NCBI RefSeq assembly: GCF_022682495.2 | Contig: NC_071391.1 | Span: 124,849,896 to 124,913,895 of the forward strand | Source: Desmodus rotundus | Taxonomy: Eukaryota; Chordata; Mammalia; Chiroptera; Phyllostomidae | Length of the DNA: 64,000 nucleotides | Direction of reading: 5' to 3' | Part shown: positions 50,125 through 62,215 of the stretch, piece by piece | Position numbering within the stretch: position 1 is the first letter of the stretch | Layout of the letters: every line of letters starts with the position of its first letter | The notes under the pieces: generated by a model | The model's database searches: none | What the model was told of the DNA's origin: nothing | What the model saw: the letters and a program-made list of their open reading frames with translations, nothing else | Translations under genes and position numbers: made by a program

Positions 50125-50375
50125 CCCTTCCGCCTTCAGGACTATGTCAAGCACCCCTGCCCTGTGAAGCCTTCCCTGACCACCCAGCCTGCCATGGGGC
50201 TCACACCTTCCCCAAGTGCCATAATACCTCTGTACCAGGCATCTTGCTGGTGCCCTTGGCTGACCCTGTAATGTTGCTTGAGATACGTGTGTGATTGAGA
50301 CGCCACACTTGAGCGCTTATCTTGTTGACCTAGGACAGTACCCTGCTTATAGTAGGTGCTCACTAGATACTTGTT
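50125..50375 (+). repeat. L2 3' end
   Basis: 'tgtgaagccttccctgacca', 'cccagcctgccatggggctc', 'aggacagtaccctgcttata' and 'gtaggtgctcactagatact' follow the L2 3' end closely. Confidence 0.8.
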
Positions 50376-51359
50376 ATTCTGGTCTGTAAGTCCAGAGCCT
50401 TCCAGTCAAGTGGCTTTCCACCTCACAGGCGTGTGCCTCTTGAAAGTCTGTGTTGGAAGCATTCCTAGCACGCAACAGATGGTTTTTTTCCTTTACCTGA
50501 AAAGGGCCCCATTTCTTCATATATCTCCTTTTATGGATTAATGAGGACCATGTGGTCTCTGTTTCCCACAATGCCTTGCTTTAAGCTGTCAGCAGAAGGT
50601 TATTCGGGCGGCTAGTCTGCAGCTGGCTGGAGCGGCAGTGAGAGCGTGTCCTGTCGGCTCTTCTGAAGCTGGACAGAGGCCGTCGTTTGTGGGATATGGG
50701 GCTTTATCTGGAAGAATAGCAAAACCAGTTATTGGAGGAGAACTTCACTGCTCAAGTTGAGACTGGATTTTCCAGCCTTCCTGCTAGAATTTACATACGA
50801 ACTATTGATTCACTGGCCAGTGTTCAGGACTAAAGGAAGAAGACATTTCTCAGGCCGTTGGCTCACACTTGCAGGAGAGCCCAGGCTGACAGGCATGCCG
50901 CCTTTCCTTTCCTCTGGTCCCTCTCTGCACTGCTTTCCCACGCTGGGTAGCAACAGAGCCCAGTCTCTGTGTCCCCTTCCCAGCAATCCTGGCACTTCTC
51001 TGTGGAGGAAGGCGTTAGCTCACTGTGTGTCCACTCTTCCTAACTATGGCTTTTAAAGATCTCTTTCCCTCCTTACACAATTGCACACCCTGTGAGAGGT
51101 GGTTTCAAAGAGTGGCCCTTCTTTCCAAAGGTGATTCAGGGAACTTTCTCCTCTGCTACAAGCTGCTCGGTGCTTGCACGCGTTTCTCTGAGCTGCTCGG
51201 TGGCAGCGGCTGACTCCCCGAGAGCACTCCTCTGTCCATGCGACATGGAAAAGGGAGATTGTGTGATCTGCCTCAGACAGAGGGCAGCCAGGGGCCCTGG
51301 GAAGAGAACCAAGGCTTGGCAGACAGCCCAGAAGCCAGGGGCACTGCAGCAGAGTGGGC

Positions 51360-51520
51360 TGGAGACCGTGGCCTCTGCCACCCTGGCCAAGCGTCTTAGC
51401 GTTTTATGCCTCGGTGCCCTCATCTATACAGTGGGGATAGTTGTACCTGTGTCTCGAGGCTGGAGGGGTTCAATGAGCTGACAGATCTAAATAATTTTGA
51501 ATAGTGCCTGCCATACTAAG
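51360..51520 (+). repeat. MIR element
   Basis: 'gccaccctggccaagcgtct', 'ttatgcctcggtgccctcat', 'ctatacagtggggatagttg' and 'ggttcaatgagctgacag' are in MIR order. Confidence 0.65.
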
Positions 51521-52096
51521 TTCCCACTTAGCTAATGTTGTCATATCTTGGATTGATTTTTATTAAGATGTGTTGAAAGAATGTTGGAGGTATTTCTTTC
51601 AGCCCAGGCTTCAAAAGGGAATTCTGGAATTGCAGGAAAATGAATTCCTTCCTTCCTCCTTATAAAATTAAACTCCTTTTTAAAAAATTATAAAAGTAGT
51701 AGTCATAGGAAAAATAACAATTTCAGCAGCAAAGAAAGGTATAAAGTCAGTTTCCCCTTCACCAACCTCATAGCTCCCTTGGGGAAAAACCATTGAACGG
51801 TTTCTAGAAGGTTCAAGAAATCTTGTTGAGCAAGTTAGCAAACCTCCTTGGGACAGGCTTCCATTTGAAGTTCAGACAGCGCCTGCCTTGTCTCCTTCAC
51901 ATGGTGGCTGAGAGGGATGGCTGGACGGCAGACTGTGGAGGTGGAGGTGAAGGCTAAGACCAGGCATTTTATTTATGTAAATTATTATTAATGATTAGCA
52001 TTTGTCATTTGGAGCCCTAAAAGTTAGTCTTTTTCTAGCAGAGGAGGAAGTTGTAAGTTATAAAGCTATTGTGCTCCTTAAATTCTTCAAGACTTT

Positions 52097-52335
52097 TGAT
52101 CTTTTTTTTATTCTTACCCAAAGATATGTTTATTGATTCTTAGGAAAAAAAAAGGGGGGCAGAGAGAGAGAAAAAAAAAAAGAGAGAGAAACATTAATTG
52201 GTTGCCTACTGTACATGCCCTGACCAGACTGAGGATTGAACCTGCAACCTGGGTACGTGTCCTGACTGGGGATTAAACCCTCAACCTTTTGGTCTAAGGG
52301 ACGATGCTCCAACCAATGGAGCCACTGGCCAGGAT
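52097..52335 (-). mobile_element. VES-type SINE, antisense
   Basis: 'gagagaaacattaattggtt', 'actgtacatgccctgaccag', 'gattgaacctgcaacctggg' and the head 'gatgctccaaccaatggagc' mark a bat tRNA-headed SINE of the same subfamily as 39.6 kb. The flanks aagacttttgatctt (52089) and aagactttcagtctt (52336) look like an aged 15-bp target duplication (12 of 15 identical). Confidence 0.88.
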
Positions 52336-53355
52336 AAGACTTTCAGTCTTCAGTGAACTGTCATCATCACTCCCCAAGAGTTAGTGTGCCCTAGGAGCCC
52401 GTTGTGTGCCTGGTGCCAGAACTGAGTGAGCAGTGGGGAGATCAGAGGAGACAGAGGGTATCTCTGCCTGGGCCGAGTCTAGACCACCCCGCACCCAAGA
52501 GGTGCTTAGAAAAGGCTTTTCTTGTTGATGGTGGTGTTTATAAGAAGCCAAGTAAGAATTAAGAGCAGGGAACGAAGATGTAGTCAAACCTCCGAGCACT
52601 AAATAAACCCGAGTCTTAAAAGTCTTGTCCTCCTCTCCAGGTCTGGGGACAAAGCCCAAAAGGGAGGGGCTTAGAAGGGATTTCCCTCAAAAAAAGTTGG
52701 AGACAGACTGAGGTCTCTAGCTGTACTCTCCAAGCCGGGCCTCCCTGGAAAACGCATGTGAAGTTGTGGCGTAAACTGTGGCCTTGCCTCTCTCCTAGTC
52801 AAAGGGAGAGAAGGTGTGAGCCTGCCGTGGTCCCTGGAGCCATCTCCTGCCCTTCGGCACCGTGGGCTTTTCCTGACTTGGTGAAGTCTCTACTGAAATC
52901 CTGTGTTAACAGATGGAAGGTCTAATATTTAGAGTCTCATTGTCTCTCGGTACATTTTCAACCTAGTGCTAAAACAAAGCAGGGGAGGAGGAGGAGTTGG
53001 GGTGATCCCCTTTTCCTCCCAGTCTTCTAGGACCTCACCCTTAGAAAATCATTTAGGGTGCTCGGGGATCTGTTTCCCCACAGAGCATCATTCTCAGCTG
53101 GCGGCATTTCCCCACCCATAGAAAACGCTATTTTACTTTTATTTCATGCACTAACTTTATTTACATCTCCTTACAGTCCCCAGTATCGCATCCGATAAGA
53201 ATCCTTACCGTCCGCCATCTTCACCAGAAGTAGAAAACGACACTTTAGTACAGTTCCTAAGGACCTAAGGGCTGAGCGTGTAATGGGAGGGCACAGCTAC
53301 CGCCATGGCAGGGATCTCGACGGCGAGTGTTAGATCAGCGAGGGCCGCGGAGGTG
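52336..53355. other. Unique intronic sequence
   Basis: No repeat or exon recognised. Confidence 0.45.
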
Positions 53356-53357
53356 AC

Positions 53358-53465
53358 CTAATCCAACCCCATTTTATAGATCAGACTTGGAAACCAAACC
53401 CTGGCCATGACTCACCCCAGTTTACACAATGAGGTGTTATAAAGCTCAGATGTTATTTTAATCTA
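53358..53465 (-). repeat. MIR-like fragment, antisense
   Basis: 'ctaatccaaccccattttat', 'agatcagacttggaaaccaa' and 'cagtttacacaatgagg' resemble reverse-strand MIR. Confidence 0.5.
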
Positions 53466-53949
53466 AGATGTACATATAGATAAAGTCAAACTGTTCGACC
53501 AGGTGTTTAAAGAAATAAAAAGCCATTTTCTGCCTGCCCTCCCTGCCCCCTCCAATCTCCCCTTCCACAGAGACAAGCACTTCCAATTCCCCTAGCTAAC
53601 CCTTGGGCATGAATCTGTGTATTTCTCAATAACGTGCATTTATTATTCCTTTCTTGAAACTTTATTTTAGGCATTATCTAGTGACCTCCCACTACGAAAG
53701 TGAGAGTTTAGTTCTCTGCCCCCCCTTCCCATCCTCCCATCCTCTCAATAGAGTTTAGTATAATTTTGGTTAAGGGAACATATTTTGTATACATTATTAC
53801 GACTATGAAATATTACTTGGAACTAAGCCATGTGGTATGCTTTAATTACTTTTCCTTCCCTGTACAAATTTATTTGTTTTCCCTGCAGATAAGAATTATC
53901 TATTGGTTTTCTGTGTAGTCATTATTAATTCAACTCAAACTTTCTACAG

Positions 53950-54640
53950 ATTGTCCACCTCTCCCTTCAGGATGTTTAGGTGCCGTAGCTATTCTGTCAA
54001 GTTTATATTCCCGGATAAATTTCCCCCAGAGCCTTCTAACGTGCTCCAGCCTGAATGGTTGTCCTCAGTGCCTGCTGCACAGCCGTCGCCCTGGGGCTGC
54101 CTGCGCTCTCGTCCTCGCTCTTCCCTTTGCCACTCTCGTTCATGGGGTCTCCTGGCTTTTTATTCCGCATCTCCTCTTTCTCGATAAACTTCCTCCATGT
54201 GGTGAAGCGCCCTCAGCAGTTTTCTGAGAAAGACTATGAGAAGTAAATCTTTGAGATCTTCCTGTTATATATCTAAAATCATCTTTGTCTTATTTTCAAA
54301 CTTGGTAAACAGTTTGGCTGGTTATAGAATTCTAGATTGAAAACTGTTATTTCTCAAAGTTTACTATTGTTCCCTTGCTTTCTAACTCCTAGTGTTTCTA
54401 TTAAGAAGTCTAAAACTTTTGATTCTGATCATTTGTAAGAATATATTATAATTTCTGGAAGCTTGTTAATTCCTTAATGACGTGGTATAGGCCTATTTTC
54501 ATCCATTGCACTGGGCCCTGGATAAGCTGTTTCAATTTAGAAAGTCCTGTCCTTTAGTTCTGGAAAACATTTCTTTAGCAATTCCTTCTCTCTCTTCTCT
54601 TTCTGGAACTATCGTTCAGATATTGGATTAGTCAACCTGG
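53950..54640 (-). mobile_element. L1M/HAL1-class fragment, antisense
   Basis: 'gctggttatagaattctaga', 'agtgtttctattaagaagtc', 'ttcatccattgcactgggcc', 'ccttgctttctaactcctag' and 'tctctttctggaactatcgt' match the reverse strand of old L1/HAL1 3' regions. The left edge is uncertain; sequence from 53600 may also belong. Confidence 0.5.
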
Positions 54641-55350
54641 GGTTCATAGTAGACTAATCTGGCTGAGCACTTAGCTGGGGAACCTTGTCTATCAATGTAT
54701 TTGTACCTTTCCTCTGAGAGTGCCCAGGTTACCTTGGGAAGACACTTCCAGAGTCCTGCCTGAAGAGAGAGGGCTTGACAGTCAATATAGCAGGAGTCCA
54801 GTGAGGGAAGAGGGTTGGAGAGCCCAGCTCCCAGAGTACAAGCATTCATTTAATTGCCTTGTTTTCAGTTCTGTGCCCTGGTGCCTGTCCTCTCCCCTGT
54901 TCTACCCTGGGTCTGGAGAACCTCCGCTTCTCTTCTCCAGATAATTAACTCCTGGGGGCACAGAAGGGGTTGTGCACATTAAAGAAGAAAATCTAGTGTA
55001 TAATTGTTTTTCACCCAAATACCTTTATTTTGTCTCTCTCCACGTCACCCTTACCTCCACATCACCCTTACCTCCAGAAATTCCTAAACTTTCGTGGGAC
55101 AGAAAGTGGAAGATTCTGCTTCATAAATTTGATTGTTCTTGACTTCCCCATTGCTGGTTCAGGAACCAGCTCTTTTCTGGGTCTACTAAGTCATTTACCA
55201 CTTACCCCTTGGCTCTCCAGCTTCCAAATTTCTGTTGCTATGGTTTCTTCTCTTGTTCTCCTCATCTTTGTATATTTAAGCCTTTGTGTCTGATTCTGGG
55301 AAGAAAAGAAAAACAGTTGTGGGTACTCAAGTTACCCTCTTTATCCAGAA
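54641..55350. other. Unique sequence with a 17-bp tandem duplication
   Basis: At 55043-55059 and 55060-55076 lie two near-identical 17-mers (cgtcacccttacctcca and catcacccttacctcca). Otherwise nothing recognised. Confidence 0.6.
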
Positions 55351-55353
55351 GTC

Positions 55354-55394
55354 AATAATAATAATAATAATAATAATAACAACAACAACAACAA
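55354..55394. repeat. (AAT)n-(AAC)n compound microsatellite
   Basis: About eight AAT units run into about five AAC units. Confidence 0.95.
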
Positions 55395-55679
55395 AAGTAA
55401 CCGCCGTTCCCACCTCAGTAGAAGCATCAACCACCACAGGGGCAGCAGGACACTCGTTCAGCCTCTGTCACAAGCCAGACACAGTTCTGAGCACTGTGCG
55501 ATTGGTGTAGCCATCACCACAACCCTCTATGGTAGGCCCTGCTATGATCCATGGGCTTTCTGATCTTTCCAAAAAGGGAGATCCTGCCCCATCCCACCGA
55601 TGGCTGCCACGGTCCAGTCACCCTGTCCCTCTGCTGCCAGCTGTGGTTTCACGTGGGAAGCAAAGCTGGATGTTGGAGA

Positions 55680-55882
55680 CAGCACTGTGTTTGGAGTCAG
55701 GGAACTGGGGTGGAATCCTGGGTCTGCTTCAACTTTGTTTTTTTTGGGGGGGTGGGGGTGAGGACAAATACACAAACTGTTTGAAATGTAGTTTCCTCAT
55801 TTTACCATGGGAATTAAAATATGAACTTCCCCGGACTGTTTTGAGAATTACATGAGAAAACATTTGCAGAAGTGCCGGGTAC
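55680..55882 (+). repeat. MIR element
   Basis: 'tggaatcctgggtctgcttc', 'tgtagtttcctcattttacc', 'tgttttgagaattacatgag' and 'gcagaagtgccgggtac' match MIR. A T8G7-type run at 55738-55757 interrupts the middle. Confidence 0.7.
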
Positions 55883-55884
55883 AA

Positions 55885-56235
55885 TCAATTGTGTCTCCTG
55901 TAAATTCACACGTTGAAGTCCTAATCCCCATTGCCTTAGAATCTAATGGTATGGGAGACCGGGCCTTTAAAGAGGTAAAAGGTAAAATAAGATCATATGA
56001 GTGGGCCCTAACCTAATATGATGGGTGTCCTCGTAAGAAGAGATTGGGGCATAGAAGTGTACAGAGGGGGGATGATACTAAGACACTGGGGAAAGACCCA
56101 TTGACAAACCAGAAAGGGAGGCCGCAGGAGAAACCAAGCCTGCCAGCTCCATGATCAGGAACTTCTAGTACCCATGAATTTCTCTTGTTTAAGTCATCCA
56201 GTCCATGGTGCTTTGTTATGGCAGCAAGCTCATAG
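55885..56235 (+). mobile_element. MLT1-type MaLR LTR, sense
   Basis: 'aattcacacgttgaagtcct', 'aatccccattgccttagaat', 'gatgggtgtcctcgtaagaa', 'aatttctcttgtttaagtca' and 'ggtgctttgttatggcagca' follow the MLT1 LTR in sense order. It is a non-coding relic. Confidence 0.85.
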
Positions 56236-56239
56236 AGAG

Positions 56240-56375
56240 GACCCGGGTTCAAGGCACAGCACAGAACCTCACTGCCGCTTACTGATGGTATAGCCCTGGG
56301 CAAATGACTTCCTCTCTCTGAGCCACAGTTTTCCTCATCGGTAAAGCAGAGTGCATAATAGATACTAAATAAAAT
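56240..56375 (+). repeat. MIR element
   Basis: 'atagccctgggcaaatgact', 'tcctctctctgagccacagt' and 'tttcctcatcggtaaagcag' match MIR. Confidence 0.75.
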
Positions 56376-57350
56376 AAGACTGGCCAGTTTGGGCATAGAT
56401 TGAAAGATTGAAATAAGCTAGTGGACACAGTAGGGCCCTGGGGAGTTGGCTGGGCCCAGCAAAGCAGAGGAAAGTGTAGACTCACCAGCAGTGATGGCGG
56501 CGCGGCAGCGCCCCTATTGGAGGGTAGCAGGGTGGTAGAGACGTGAGGCTGTGTCCCCCGTGCAGGTTAGGGGCCCAGATTTCAGGGCCCGGCAACTTTC
56601 CAGAGAAGGGAGCCTCTCCTTAGTGGTGCTGCACTACCGTGAGCACCTGGGGACCTGGGGACAGGGTAAGCCAGTACTCATCAGTGTGCATGGCAGTAAG
56701 CAGTGGGCTGGGCCAGCCAGCAGATGTGCTTGCTCTGGAAAGCTGCGACGTCTGGCTCGGTGCCTCAGCCTCCCTGTTGGGCTCCCTTCGCATCTGTCCA
56801 TCTTGATGAGCAGCCCACCCCCACCACCCAGTCCCTACATAACCTGTTTCAGCAAACAAGCTGACTTTAGCAATGTGCATTTTGGTAACAAGAGTCATCT
56901 GTCCCTCCACCGTGTTGTAGAATTGAAGGGCTTGTCCTCCTGATAAAGGAATGCTAAATATTATCATGGGTTTTTCAGGAGTGGTCACTTTTTTGTGGGT
57001 CCGGGTTTACTTAGCCATGAGGCCTTTACCCCCAGTTTTTGTGGTATTACCTGCCAGTGACAGGATGGGGTGGAGTCACTGTGACGTAACAAAGGAGAGT
57101 GGAGAGGGAGAGCGTGGAGCCTGAAGAGGCTGGGATGAAAGACAAGTTTACATTCCTCTGCAGGAGACACATACTACCACCCGATCAGAAGCAGAATTCT
57201 GACTCCCACTGACATTGTAGGTTCAAAGAGGAAGTGTGGCACCAGAGGGAAATTCCTGATCAAATTTGTGTGTTTCAGCTGGCAGTGTGTGTTCAAACAG
57301 AAAGTCACCAGGAACCCTACTTCTGTGTCTCGTGACACCTTCCCTAGCCC
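56376..57350. other. Unique intronic sequence
   Basis: No repeat or exon recognised. A small CpG cluster (ggcggcgcggcagcgc, about 56496-56512) is present. Confidence 0.45.
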
Positions 57351-57354
57351 TGAG

Positions 57355-57560
57355 AACCCAGTGCGGTGGTCGGGGACCCCTGGGCTCCAACCCGATCTCC
57401 ATACGTGATCTTGGGCAAGCAACTTCTCTAAACCTCAGCTTCGTCATCTGAGCAACAGGGATATTACCTCCCCCAAAAGGTATTGGGAGAATCAAATACA
57501 GGTTAATACATGTAAAGTAGTTACACCTGTGTCTGGTGCCGAGTAAGCACTCACGAAACG
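57355..57560 (+). repeat. MIR element
   Basis: 'gatcttgggcaagcaacttc', 'tctaaacctcagcttcgtca', 'acctcccccaaaaggtattg' and 'gtgccgagtaagcactcacg' span nearly the whole MIR. Confidence 0.85.
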
Positions 57561-58185
57561 TTAACTTCCCACCATGCTTCCCACCATATTGTTCCGTTTC
57601 ACACGTGGCTGAGTGGACAGTGGATAAGATTCACTCTGCCCATCTTGAAAATTTCACCCCGAATGGATCCTGCTGGTTGGCAAACTGGTGAAAACACTTT
57701 GTCAGGTTGAAGCTGTCCAAGCAACAGCTAGTGTGAGGAGTTGGGACCTATCCTATGAAGGAAATTCAGCATCTGTGTATTAGCTTTTATTTTATGCCTC
57801 TGCAGTGTTCTACAGGAAGTTGAAATCTTGGAACGTGTGTTAGTGCAGCATATCTGAGTTAGACCCTGAGTTCCCGTAGATTTAGTCATATCTATGTTAT
57901 TTCTTCAATGCCTTTGGCTAGCGACTGCGCTACTAGAAAGGGGAATTGTTCGAGCAAGCAGTGGGCGGCTGTGCCACATGTAGGCAGAGTCTGTGTGAGT
58001 GGCAGAGCTGGTCCCTCAGTCTCCGTGGGCCCTGGCTGAGCCCAGGATGACTTGCGGTGGGCTTGGAGAGGGGTACGTACCCCTTCACGTAGAGGTCATA
58101 GGGACCACACTTGAATGGTTTTGCTTCCTTCTTTGGTCATGTGGTAACCAGCTGACCATTTCTGCAGATTAATTGTCATCAAACA
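57561..58185. other. Unique intronic sequence
   Basis: No repeat or exon recognised. Confidence 0.45.
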
Positions 58186-58189
58186 AGGC

Positions 58190-58690
58190 GTTGGGGCACT
58201 TTCTCTCTCAGGACTCTGCGAGGACTCCACATTGGCTCAGGATAACATCCAGGCTCATCTGCCTCTCACCTGAAGCCATCCCCAAGCTTGACCCACTCAC
58301 TAGCTTTGTCTCTGGGACTTGCACACAAGTTTCTACACCCCTGTCTTCCCAAGTGCTTCTCCTGCTGAGCTCCTCCTCAAATCTCTTCTCGGCCCAACAG
58401 CTCTCATCAGCTCTCGGCCCTCATCAGCACAGACACACACCGCTTGCATTTGTTACCTGGATCCTGAACGTCAGCAGTCACAACATGACCCCTCCCTTTG
58501 CCCGGGAATGCCATGCCTTTTCCTGGAATGCCATACCTCCTTTTTCACTTTTTATTTTTTCCAACTCTTCCCAACCTTTAGATTCAGCTTCAGCTCATTT
58601 CCCCTGGCCCTGTCAAAGTTTGTGTCTTTCTCCTGTTAGCATTGCATCTGCTAAATCATATTAGAGCATATGTCCCATGCTGGTCTAACC
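58190..58690 (+). repeat. L2-like element
   Basis: 'actccacattggctcaggat', 'gcacacaagtttctacaccc', 'gcccgggaatgccatgcctt' and 'atatgtcccatgctggtcta' give an L2-like series, fairly diverged. Confidence 0.45.
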
Positions 58691-58979
58691 ATTTCTTGGT
58701 TGGAAGCTCTTTCAGAGCTTTCTTGGATTGTGCGAAACTTCGGGTTCTACCCAATGGCTCCTGATTTCTTGGCCAGGCTATTCAGATGTACCCAGAAATG
58801 GGGAGGTAGAGGAATTTTCTAAGCATACTCGGCCACAGGATGTACTTTCAAATGCACTTCCTGCAGGACCCACACTGCCCTGAGCCTCCTTTCTGCAGGC
58901 CCTGCCCCATTCCACGGGTCTTTTTATCCTGCACAGGGTCTCGTTGATGAAGCACTGCCATGGAAACAATGTGGGGCCA

Positions 58980-59045
58980 GAACTTGAATAAGCCTCTGCC
59001 TTGGGCTATTTACTTCTCCTCTCTGGACGTCAGTCCTTACATGAC
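58980..59045 (+). repeat. MIR-like fragment
   Basis: 'ataagcctctgccttgggct' and 'acttctcctctctggacgtc' fit the MIR middle. Confidence 0.45.
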
Positions 59046-59805
59046 AGCTGGATTGGGTGATCAGGCTCTGTGATCCCAAGATTTTTGGTCTGGGAATGCC
59101 TTGGACAGAATCTGAAAATGAGCCTCTGAAATGGCCTCTCCAGATGCCCTCAAGTGAGGCTCTGGAGGGAAGTGAATCCAAGGACCAAGAATGCCCAGTG
59201 CCCACTGGGAGGGTTTAGAAGTCCTGGCCCGTGATTCCCACAACTCCCATGATTCCTTGGGATGTGGGGTCTCACCTGCAGGTAGCCCATGCTCTGCTCT
59301 CTGAGTGTCAAATCCCTGTAGGTGGGTTCCCCATCCATGAAGTATTCACCGTCCTCCCTTTTAATCAGAACAAATCATTTCAGGGCTCTGATGTTGCCAC
59401 ATTGAGTGTTAATTCCTGTGGTGAGCAGAGCTCCACCAAGGGGCCAGAACCCACCACGCAGGCAAGAACTGGCTGAGAAGCAGGGCTGCTTGCTTAGAAA
59501 GTCGTGGTCCCAGTGGGATGGAGAACCTCAGAGCCCTGGGTCAGAACCCTCTCACAGGTGGTCCATGTCTCAGAGGAAATTCCCTCCCTTGTTGGAAATC
59601 TGCCAGTGGAAAAGCATTCATCAGAAAGGGATTTCTGTTTGGGTTTGTACCTTTTCTGGGGAGCAACCAAGAAAAAGCCTCTGCTGTCTGGAGAGCGGCT
59701 CGTTTACGCAGACGCTCATTCGTCCAGCCAGTGACGATGAGTAAGCCCCATCGGTGTGTCAGGGGGAGGCCTTCCAGATGCAATGAAAAGCAAAAGACGC
59801 ATTCT
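59046..59805. other. Unique intronic sequence
   Basis: No repeat or exon recognised. Frames of 60-112 codons overlap here on both strands without domains. Confidence 0.45.
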
Positions 59806-59809
59806 CTGC

Positions 59810-60115
59810 CCTCTTGGCTGTTTGGGTAGGATGTCAGACAGTAAAGCAAGCAGTAACAATAAAAACTGGTAAGGATGATGACAGGGAAAAGGTAGGGTGC
59901 CAAAGAACCACATAGCAGAGATACCTCAACTAGTTGGAGAGAAACAAGGAAGGCTTTCTGGGGGAAGTGACCTCTCCCACGGAGGCCCAATGGGGTGAGT
60001 AGGAGTTGGCCAGAGTAAAAGGGCGTGGGAGAGTGTGCCAAGGAGTGGGAACAGGATGGTAGGGGGAAGCCAAATGGGTCTGGGGGCCTGAAGAATTTCT
60101 TCATGCCTGGAAACT
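59810..60115 (-). repeat. L2-like element, antisense
   Basis: 'gatgtcagacagtaaagcaa', 'gaaggctttctgggggaagt', 'gagtaggagttggccagagt' and 'aaggagtgggaacaggatgg' match the same family and orientation as 42.2 kb. A 219-codon minus-strand open frame overlaps it. Confidence 0.6.
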
Positions 60116-60269
60116 CTAAACACAAAGGGAGGCCCGGTGAGCAGCAAGGCTTGAGGGAGACCAGGAACCCCATCCCGAGGGGCCATCGGATGACTGTCAA
60201 ACATCACGTAAGTTCACACTGACATGATCCTGTCTGTGAGAACTGAGGAAGGGGGGCCTACTATTTAAT

Positions 60270-60400
60270 AGAATTTCAGAAGTGGAAGGAAACTTGGGGG
60301 TCAGCTACCTACAGATGAATAAACTGAAACTTAGAGAAGTTGTGTGACTTGCCCAAGGTCATTCAGTTTCTTGGTGACACAGGCGGAACCATGAGTTGGG
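60270..60400 (-). repeat. MIR element, antisense
   Basis: 'agatgaataaactgaaactt', 'agagaagttgtgtgacttgc' and 'ccaaggtcattcagtttctt' are the reverse-strand MIR core. Confidence 0.75.
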
Positions 60401-60857
60401 GCTCTGGTGTTTTCTTGTTTTTGGTTTTGGTTTTGGGGTTGTTTTTTTTTTTTCCTTTTTGCTGGTGTGTTAATACACTGGCTCTGAACCAGCAGAAACA
60501 CCTAATTTATTGCTGATTTCCATGGTGCAAACATCTCCCCCCATGGCCAATTTCAAGCTACCCACATTTGGCAGTCAGCTCACGAAATCCCTGAAAATTT
60601 GACAATTGGACCGACTACAGCACACCGAAGGGACAGCTGATTGAGTGCATCTCTTCCTGAGTCCATGATCAGCAAATGCTGCAGGGCCAGGTTTGCTGTG
60701 CCCGGAGAGGTCTGGTTAAACACGTGCCCACACGCCACTGTAAAGTGAATCTGTAGATCAGGTTGGGTGCTGCTCTTCCGACCAGCTATGTCCTTATTTA
60801 TTGCCTGCCCGTTTGATCTATCACTGAAAGAGGGTGTTTGCCCATTGCTCCCTTCAG

Positions 60858-61580
60858 TTCAAAAATATTTTTTTTCTGACATTTTCATTGAGATATAATT
60901 CACATACCATACAGTTCACCCATTGAAGGTGTAGAATCATGGTTATTAATATATTCATACAGTTGTGCAACCATCACCACAAATTTAGAATGTTTTTGTC
61001 ACCCCCCCAAAGAAACTCCTATCCTTTTAAAAATTATCCCCCTAATCCCCTAATCATGATCCCCCAGCCCTCTCACCCTCTCACCCTCCCACCGCTCATC
61101 CCTAGACAACTACTGACCTGCTTCCTGTATCATTTTGCCTCCTCTGGACATTTCATACAAATGGGACTGTACACTGGTGGCCTTTTGTGTCTGGCTTCCT
61201 TCATTCGGCTTGATGTTTTCAAGGTCCACCCACATAGTAGCATGTGTCAGTACTTCATTCTTTTTGGCGGCTGAATAATATTTCAGTGTCTGGATCTACC
61301 ACATTTTCTTTATTCATTCATTAGCTGATGGACATTTTGGTTGTTACCTGCTGCTATAAATATTAGCGTATACATTTTTTGAGTGGATGCATATTTTCAT
61401 TTATCTCGGTTATACACCTAGGAGCGGAATTGCTGGGTCAAATGGTAACTATGTTTCACTTAGCGAGGAACTGCCAAGCTGTTTCCCATGTCACCGCGTC
61501 CTTACCCATCCTTGTTATTATCTGTCTTTTTAATTTTATACCCAAGTGGTTATAATGTATATCCCATTGTGGTCTTGAGT
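60858..61580 (-). mobile_element. L1M-type 3' region, antisense
   Basis: 'attgagatataattcacata', 'gttgtgcaaccatcaccaca', 'gaataatatttcagtgtctg', 'cggaattgctgggtcaaatg' and 'gaggaactgccaagctgttt' are typical reverse-strand sequences of old L1 3' ends. Confidence 0.88.
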
Positions 61581-62215
61581 TCTATCAGTGTTTGCCTCTA
61601 TTATGATGCTCTGTTATTAGGTGCGTACATGTTTAGGATTTTAAGTCATCTTGAAGAATTGACCCTTTTATTATTCCTGATAATTTTACTTGTGAAATCT
61701 GCTTTATCTGAAATTAATATATGTAATCCAGCTTTCTTTTCATTGGTGTTAGTATGGTATTTCTTCCTCTGTCCCTTTACATTTAATCTATCTGAATTTT
61801 TATATTTAAAGTACTGTATTTTGGGGCCTATAAGATGCACCAGACCATAAGATAAACCTAGGTCTTAGAGGAGGAAAATAGGGGGGAAAAACCCCGTTCC
61901 ACCACTGCCCCCACCCCCCCACAGCAAGCCAGGTAAGCTACAGTTGGACTATAAGATGCACCCCCATTTTCCTCCCAAACTGGGGGGGGGTGCATCTTGT
62001 AGTCCAAAAAATACGGTAGGTGTCTTGTAGACAGCATGTAGTTGGGTCTTGTTTTCTAAACTCACCCTGACAATCTCTGTCTGTGCATTCGCACGTAAAG
62101 TGAGTTTTGATGTTGCAGGACTAAGATCTACTATCTTTATTACTCTTTTCTGTTCACTATATTTGTCCTTTATTTCCTTTTTCCCTCCCTTTTTCTGTTG
62201 CTTTTGTAGTAAAAG
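61581..62215 (-). mobile_element. L1 ORF2 endonuclease-region fragment, antisense
   Basis: 'tctgttattaggtgcgtaca', 'gaagaattgacccttttatt', 'aaatctgctttatctgaaat', 'gtcttgtagacagcatgtag' and 'ttgggtcttgttttctaaac' match the reverse strand of the L1 ORF2 endonuclease region. The piece abuts an L1 3' region without the middle of ORF2, so either an internally deleted copy or two adjacent insertions. A TIR element is inserted in it. Confidence 0.8.
61814..62016. mobile_element. 203-bp TIR element (MITE-like) with TA duplications
   Basis: Terminal inverted repeats of 28 bp at 61814-61841 (ctgtattttggggcctataa..) and 61989-62016 (complement ccgtattttttggactacaa..) match at 23 of 28 positions. TA lies on each side (61812-61813 and 62017-62018). 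Removing it joins 'tatttaaag' to 'TAggtgtcttgtag', which restores the L1 sequence. There is no coding capacity. TA duplication points to a Tc1/mariner-type source; the family is not named here. Confidence 0.85.

Noticed and set aside
59541..60200. Longest open frame of the window (219 codons, minus strand)
   Set aside because: It overlaps an L2-like repeat and unique DNA, has no recognisable domain and low-complexity composition, and no promoter or splice context. Chance open frame.
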